A DNA stretch of 64,000 nucleotides from Selenomonas sp. AE3005 (GTDB lineage Bacteria > Bacillota > Negativicutes > Selenomonadales > Selenomonadaceae). This document shows, piece after piece, positions 61,883 through 64,000 of this stretch. Position 1 is the stretch's first letter, and every line of letters starts with the position of its first letter. Position numbers and translations under genes: made by a program. The notes under the pieces were generated by a model, which ran no database searches, was not told the DNA's origin, and saw only the letters and a list, made by a program, of their open reading frames with translations. The stretch covers positions 124,001 through 188,000 of the forward strand of contig NZ_JMME01000002.1 of assembly GCF_000686945.1 (NCBI RefSeq), read 5' to 3'.

Positions 61883-62527
61883 ATGACAGGAAAAGAATTC
61901 ATGCTTGCCTCGCTTAAGGCCATTAGTCAGGAAATCATAGCGCATGAGGAGGAACTGAACCGTTTGGACAATGCCATTGGTGATGGCGACCATGGTACCA
62001 ATATGGCCCGGTTCTGCCGAATAATATTGCAGGATTTGCCTGAACTGGCTGAGCAGGAAGATATGGGCAAGATTCTTCAGCATGTGGGCATGCGTTGTAT
62101 TACAGAAATTGGTGGTTCTGCGGGGCCGTTGTTTGGTAAATTTTATCTGCAGGCCGCAATGGCCAATATGGGCAATAGCTGTATGGAAGTGGCAAACTGG
62201 GTGGTGTCCTTCGAAGAAGGCACTATGGGGGTTTCGCAAATCGGTAGAAGTGTGGAGGGCGAAAAAACCATGCTCGACGCGCTGTTTCCGGCGGATAGAG
62301 CTATGCAGGAGGCGTTGGAGGAAGGCCGGAGCTTTCAGGATATTCTTCTGGCAGGTGCCGAGGCTGCCCAAAAAGGTGTGGAGTACACAAAAACAATTCA
62401 AGCCAGCAAGGGGCGGGCTGCGTATCTGGGAATGCGCAGCATAGGTCATCAGGACCCCGGCGCCACCACGATTATGCTGATGCTGCAGGCTATGCATAGG
62501 CTGGCCGTAGAAATGCAGGCAGAGTAA
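61883..62527 (+). CDS. dhaL: dihydroxyacetone kinase subunit DhaL-like
   Basis: The nucleotide-binding subunit: 214 residues with the metal-binding motif NAIGDGDHGTNMARF, GGSAGPLFGKFY and a late GMRSIGHQDPGA loop. The nucleotide may be permanently bound ADP recharged by a DhaM phosphotransfer protein or exchanged as ATP. No dhaM is next to it, and the next gene is a VOC protein, so this may be an ATP-dependent pair or use DhaM from elsewhere. A terminator follows at 62535-62562. Confidence 0.87.
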   Translation: MTGKEFMLASLKAISQEIIAHEEELNRLDNAIGDGDHGTNMARFCRIILQDLPELAEQEDMGKILQHVGMRCITEIGGSAGPLFGKFYLQAAMANMGNSCMEVANWVVSFEEGTMGVSQIGRSVEGEKTMLDALFPADRAMQEALEEGRSFQDILLAGAEAAQKGVEYTKTIQASKGRAAYLGMRSIGHQDPGATTIMLMLQAMHRLAVEMQAE

Positions 62528-62534
62528 ATTATTT

Positions 62535-62562
62535 ACGCACAGCCAGGCGGCTGTGCGTTTTT
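62535..62562 (+). terminator. terminator of dhaKL
   Basis: ACGCACAGCC and GGCTGTGCGT around AGGC, then T5. Confidence 0.85.
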
Positions 62563-62625
62563 ATCAGTAAGTAAAACAGGCTTATCATTTGCCGGCGCGT
62601 ATTTAACGCATGGAGGTAGCTGAAA

Positions 62626-63009
62626 ATGGCGGAAAAACAATCTTATTTGGAACACGCTGCAGTGACGGTAGCAGATATTGAATGGAGCCAAAAGTTCTTT
62701 GCCGAGGTTCTGGGCATGACGGAAACACGGCGCAAGGAAAAAGACGGCAAATTGCAGCATTTGTGGCTGAAAGGCGGCCTGCAGCTGGTCGCTGCGCCGG
62801 ATAATCCGGCTGCCGGCAGGGGACATCACTTGGGAATTGTGGTACAGGATTTTGCTGCTACCCTGCAGGAAATGCTGGCGTATGATGGTGTACATGCCAT
62901 GGAAGGCAAGCCGGAAAAATGGGTGCAGCTGCCTGATGGTCTGGTACTGGAACTCTTTCAGGAAAAGCCGGGAGCCATTGCGAAGGTATTGGCCGTGGAA
63001 GTTAAATAA
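62626..63009 (+). CDS. VOC-family (glyoxalase-like) protein
   Basis: A 127-residue protein of the vicinal oxygen chelate fold: LEHAAVTVADIEWSQKFFAEVLGMTE with the first metal His, a GHHLGIVVQDFAATLQEML half, and LPDGLVLELFQE with the last Glu. It may be a lyase, dioxygenase or resistance protein; the substrate is unknown. GGAGGTAGC precedes the start. Confidence 0.82.
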   Translation: MAEKQSYLEHAAVTVADIEWSQKFFAEVLGMTETRRKEKDGKLQHLWLKGGLQLVAAPDNPAAGRGHHLGIVVQDFAATLQEMLAYDGVHAMEGKPEKWVQLPDGLVLELFQEKPGAIAKVLAVEVK

Positions 63010-63011
63010 AA

Positions 63012-63048
63012 AACAGCCATGCAAGGTTCATATTCCTGCATGGCTGTT
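63012..63048. terminator. terminator between convergent VOC and MerR genes
   Basis: AACAGCCATGCA (63012-63023) is complementary to TGCATGGCTGTT (63037-63048). Confidence 0.7.
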
Positions 63049-63069
63049 GCAATTTCAGGGGGATACGTA

Positions 63070-63444
63070 TCAGTCTTTTAAATGGGGACAGTTTTTGGCC
63101 ATGATTTCTTCATAGTGGGCAATTTTGTAGTCAAGTCTGTCCATGGTAGCTTTTAGCTGCTCATACTGTTCCTGCAGACGGGCGCGCTGTTCGATGAGGA
63201 TTTCCTTGCGGGCAGCCTCAGTGCCTTCTTTGAAGAATAAATCCACGTACTCGATGAGTGCCTCAACCTGCACACCGGCACTGCGCATGCATTTGGAAAA
63301 CTCTACCCAGCCACAGGCGGCCTCATCAAAATCACGAATGCCGTTTTCCTTGCGCGGTACGTGAGGGATAAGGCCGATACGTTCATAGTAGCGGATAGTA
63401 TCGGCGGATAAATCGTATTTTTCGCTGACTTCCTTGATTGTCAT
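63070..63444 (-). CDS. MerR-family transcription regulator
   Basis: A 124-residue regulator with the winged HTH MTIKEVSEKYDLSADTIRYYERIGLIPHVPRKENGIRDFDEAACGWVEFSKCMRSAGVQVEALIEY. It has a coiled-coil dimerisation helix and a short effector tail (CPHLKD). It fits the AdhR/NmlR-like group that senses aldehydes or redox stress. It faces the VOC gene, which is convergent, and its own promoter region lies next to the CYTH gene. The target is unknown. Confidence 0.9.
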   Translation of the reverse strand: MTIKEVSEKYDLSADTIRYYERIGLIPHVPRKENGIRDFDEAACGWVEFSKCMRSAGVQVEALIEYVDLFFKEGTEAARKEILIEQRARLQEQYEQLKATMDRLDYKIAHYEEIMAKNCPHLKD

Positions 63445-63631
63445 AAAATCACCTCGTTAATTCAGACTTTATCTTTATGCTTTAGTTTAGCACTTGGAGT
63501 GTACTTCAAGTCAAGAAAAACTTGCAAGCTGTGCTGCGGCCGGCAGGTGGTGGAGTGGCACGGGTGACAGATACGATGCTGCGGGGCTGGAAGATGCGGC
63601 AGGTAATGGCAGGCGAATAGAAGGTGTAATA

Positions 63632-64000
63632 ATGGAGATAGAACGTCAATTTTTGGTAGATACAGTACCGGGGTTACCGGCAGAATATGAGGTATTGCGG
63701 CAGGGGTATGTGTCATTAGAGCCGGAAATCCGTATTCGCCAAATCGGCGAAAAACACTTTGTGCTGACGGTAAAACGGGGGGCTGGCTTGGTACGGGAAG
63801 AATGGGAAACAGAAATAACGCCGCAGGAATTTGCTAATCTGTCGCAACACTTATGGCCGGCTACGCTTATGATTGAAAAACGCCGTTATATTATAGCCTT
63901 AGCTGACGGTAATCAGGCAGAACTGCACATGCATGACGGGCATTTGACAGGTTTTAACTATGTTGAGATTGAATTCCCGAGCATAGAGGCAGCCCGGGCG
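63632..64000 (+). CDS. CYTH-domain protein, N-terminal part (truncated by window edge)
   Basis: The frame opens at ATG 63632 and runs off the right edge after 123 codons. The start MEIERQFLV is the CYTH/triphosphate tunnel metalloenzyme signature (ExExK-type, here EIERQF). It is followed by alternating strands with basic and acidic residues (EPEIRIRQIG, FVLTVKRG, EEWETEI, IEKRRYII, YVEIEFPS), as in tunnel enzymes that act on triphosphates. The exact substrate is unknown. Confidence 0.8.
   Translation, partial: MEIERQFLVDTVPGLPAEYEVLRQGYVSLEPEIRIRQIGEKHFVLTVKRGAGLVREEWETEITPQEFANLSQHLWPATLMIEKRRYIIALADGNQAELHMHDGHLTGFNYVEIEFPSIEAARA

Overview
The window looks like chromosome from a Gram-negative-type Firmicute, most likely Negativicutes/Selenomonadales (Selenomonas relatives). 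The reasons are Firmicutes gene orders (infC-rpmI-rplT; nusB-xseA-xseB-ispA-dxs-tlyA-nadK-argR-recN; Asp23-amaP-DUF2273), GatCAB, AT-rich SD-led starts, and a mix of protein types typical of that class. This assignment is an inference from gene content; no rRNA or tRNA gene is present to anchor it.

Layout. 1-8.1 kb: the end of a zeta-toxin-like gene, an anion/proton permease, priA, gatCAB and a HAD phosphatase. 8.1-9.8 kb: rlmD, whose C-terminal extension is cut off by an in-frame amber codon. 9.9-20.8 kb: an accessory island. It holds a complete EcoRII-like restriction-modification unit (dcm with an N-terminal ribbon-helix-helix segment, an EcoRII-type endonuclease, vsr). Next comes a separate four-gene operon with its own promoter and terminator: a small helical protein, a GHKL/MORC-like ATPase, an unrecognised 282-aa protein and a DUF6339-like protein. 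After it lie GC-richer remnants of a mobile element (sigma-like protein, primase/DUF3987 protein broken by an amber codon) and a decayed FAD-dependent oxidoreductase at the right junction. No integrase is visible.

21-26.6 kb: small metabolic and hypothetical genes, with a minus-strand small RNA candidate at about 24.3 kb. 26.6-33.5 kb: the infC leader and operon, an rRNA methyltransferase, thiamine pyrophosphokinase, miaA-hfq, dUTPase and rarA. 33.5-36.8 kb: a muramic-acid salvage operon (PTS IIBC, murQ, mupG-like). 36.9-43.2 kb: an Rrf2 regulator, a dicarboxylate/glutamate symporter, a class A PBP, tyrS and a TPR-like protein. 43.2-47 kb (minus strand): a TtcA-like ATPase, a small secreted-or-unknown protein and hypF. 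47-47.6 kb: a structured intergenic region with a second small RNA candidate. 47.6-58.3 kb: efp, envelope-stress genes and the isoprenoid/DNA-repair cluster. 58.3-64 kb: orphan genes, an LRAT-like protein, an oxidoreductase, dhaK-dhaL, a VOC protein, a MerR regulator and the start of a CYTH protein.

The two most promising undescribed items are the four-gene GHKL-ATPase operon beside the R-M unit, and a pair of independently transcribed small RNAs (about 24272-24401 minus; about 47375-47525 plus). Both RNAs present repeated C-rich motifs (CUUCCCC; AUAUCCCA) in hairpin loops, in a genome that also encodes Hfq.
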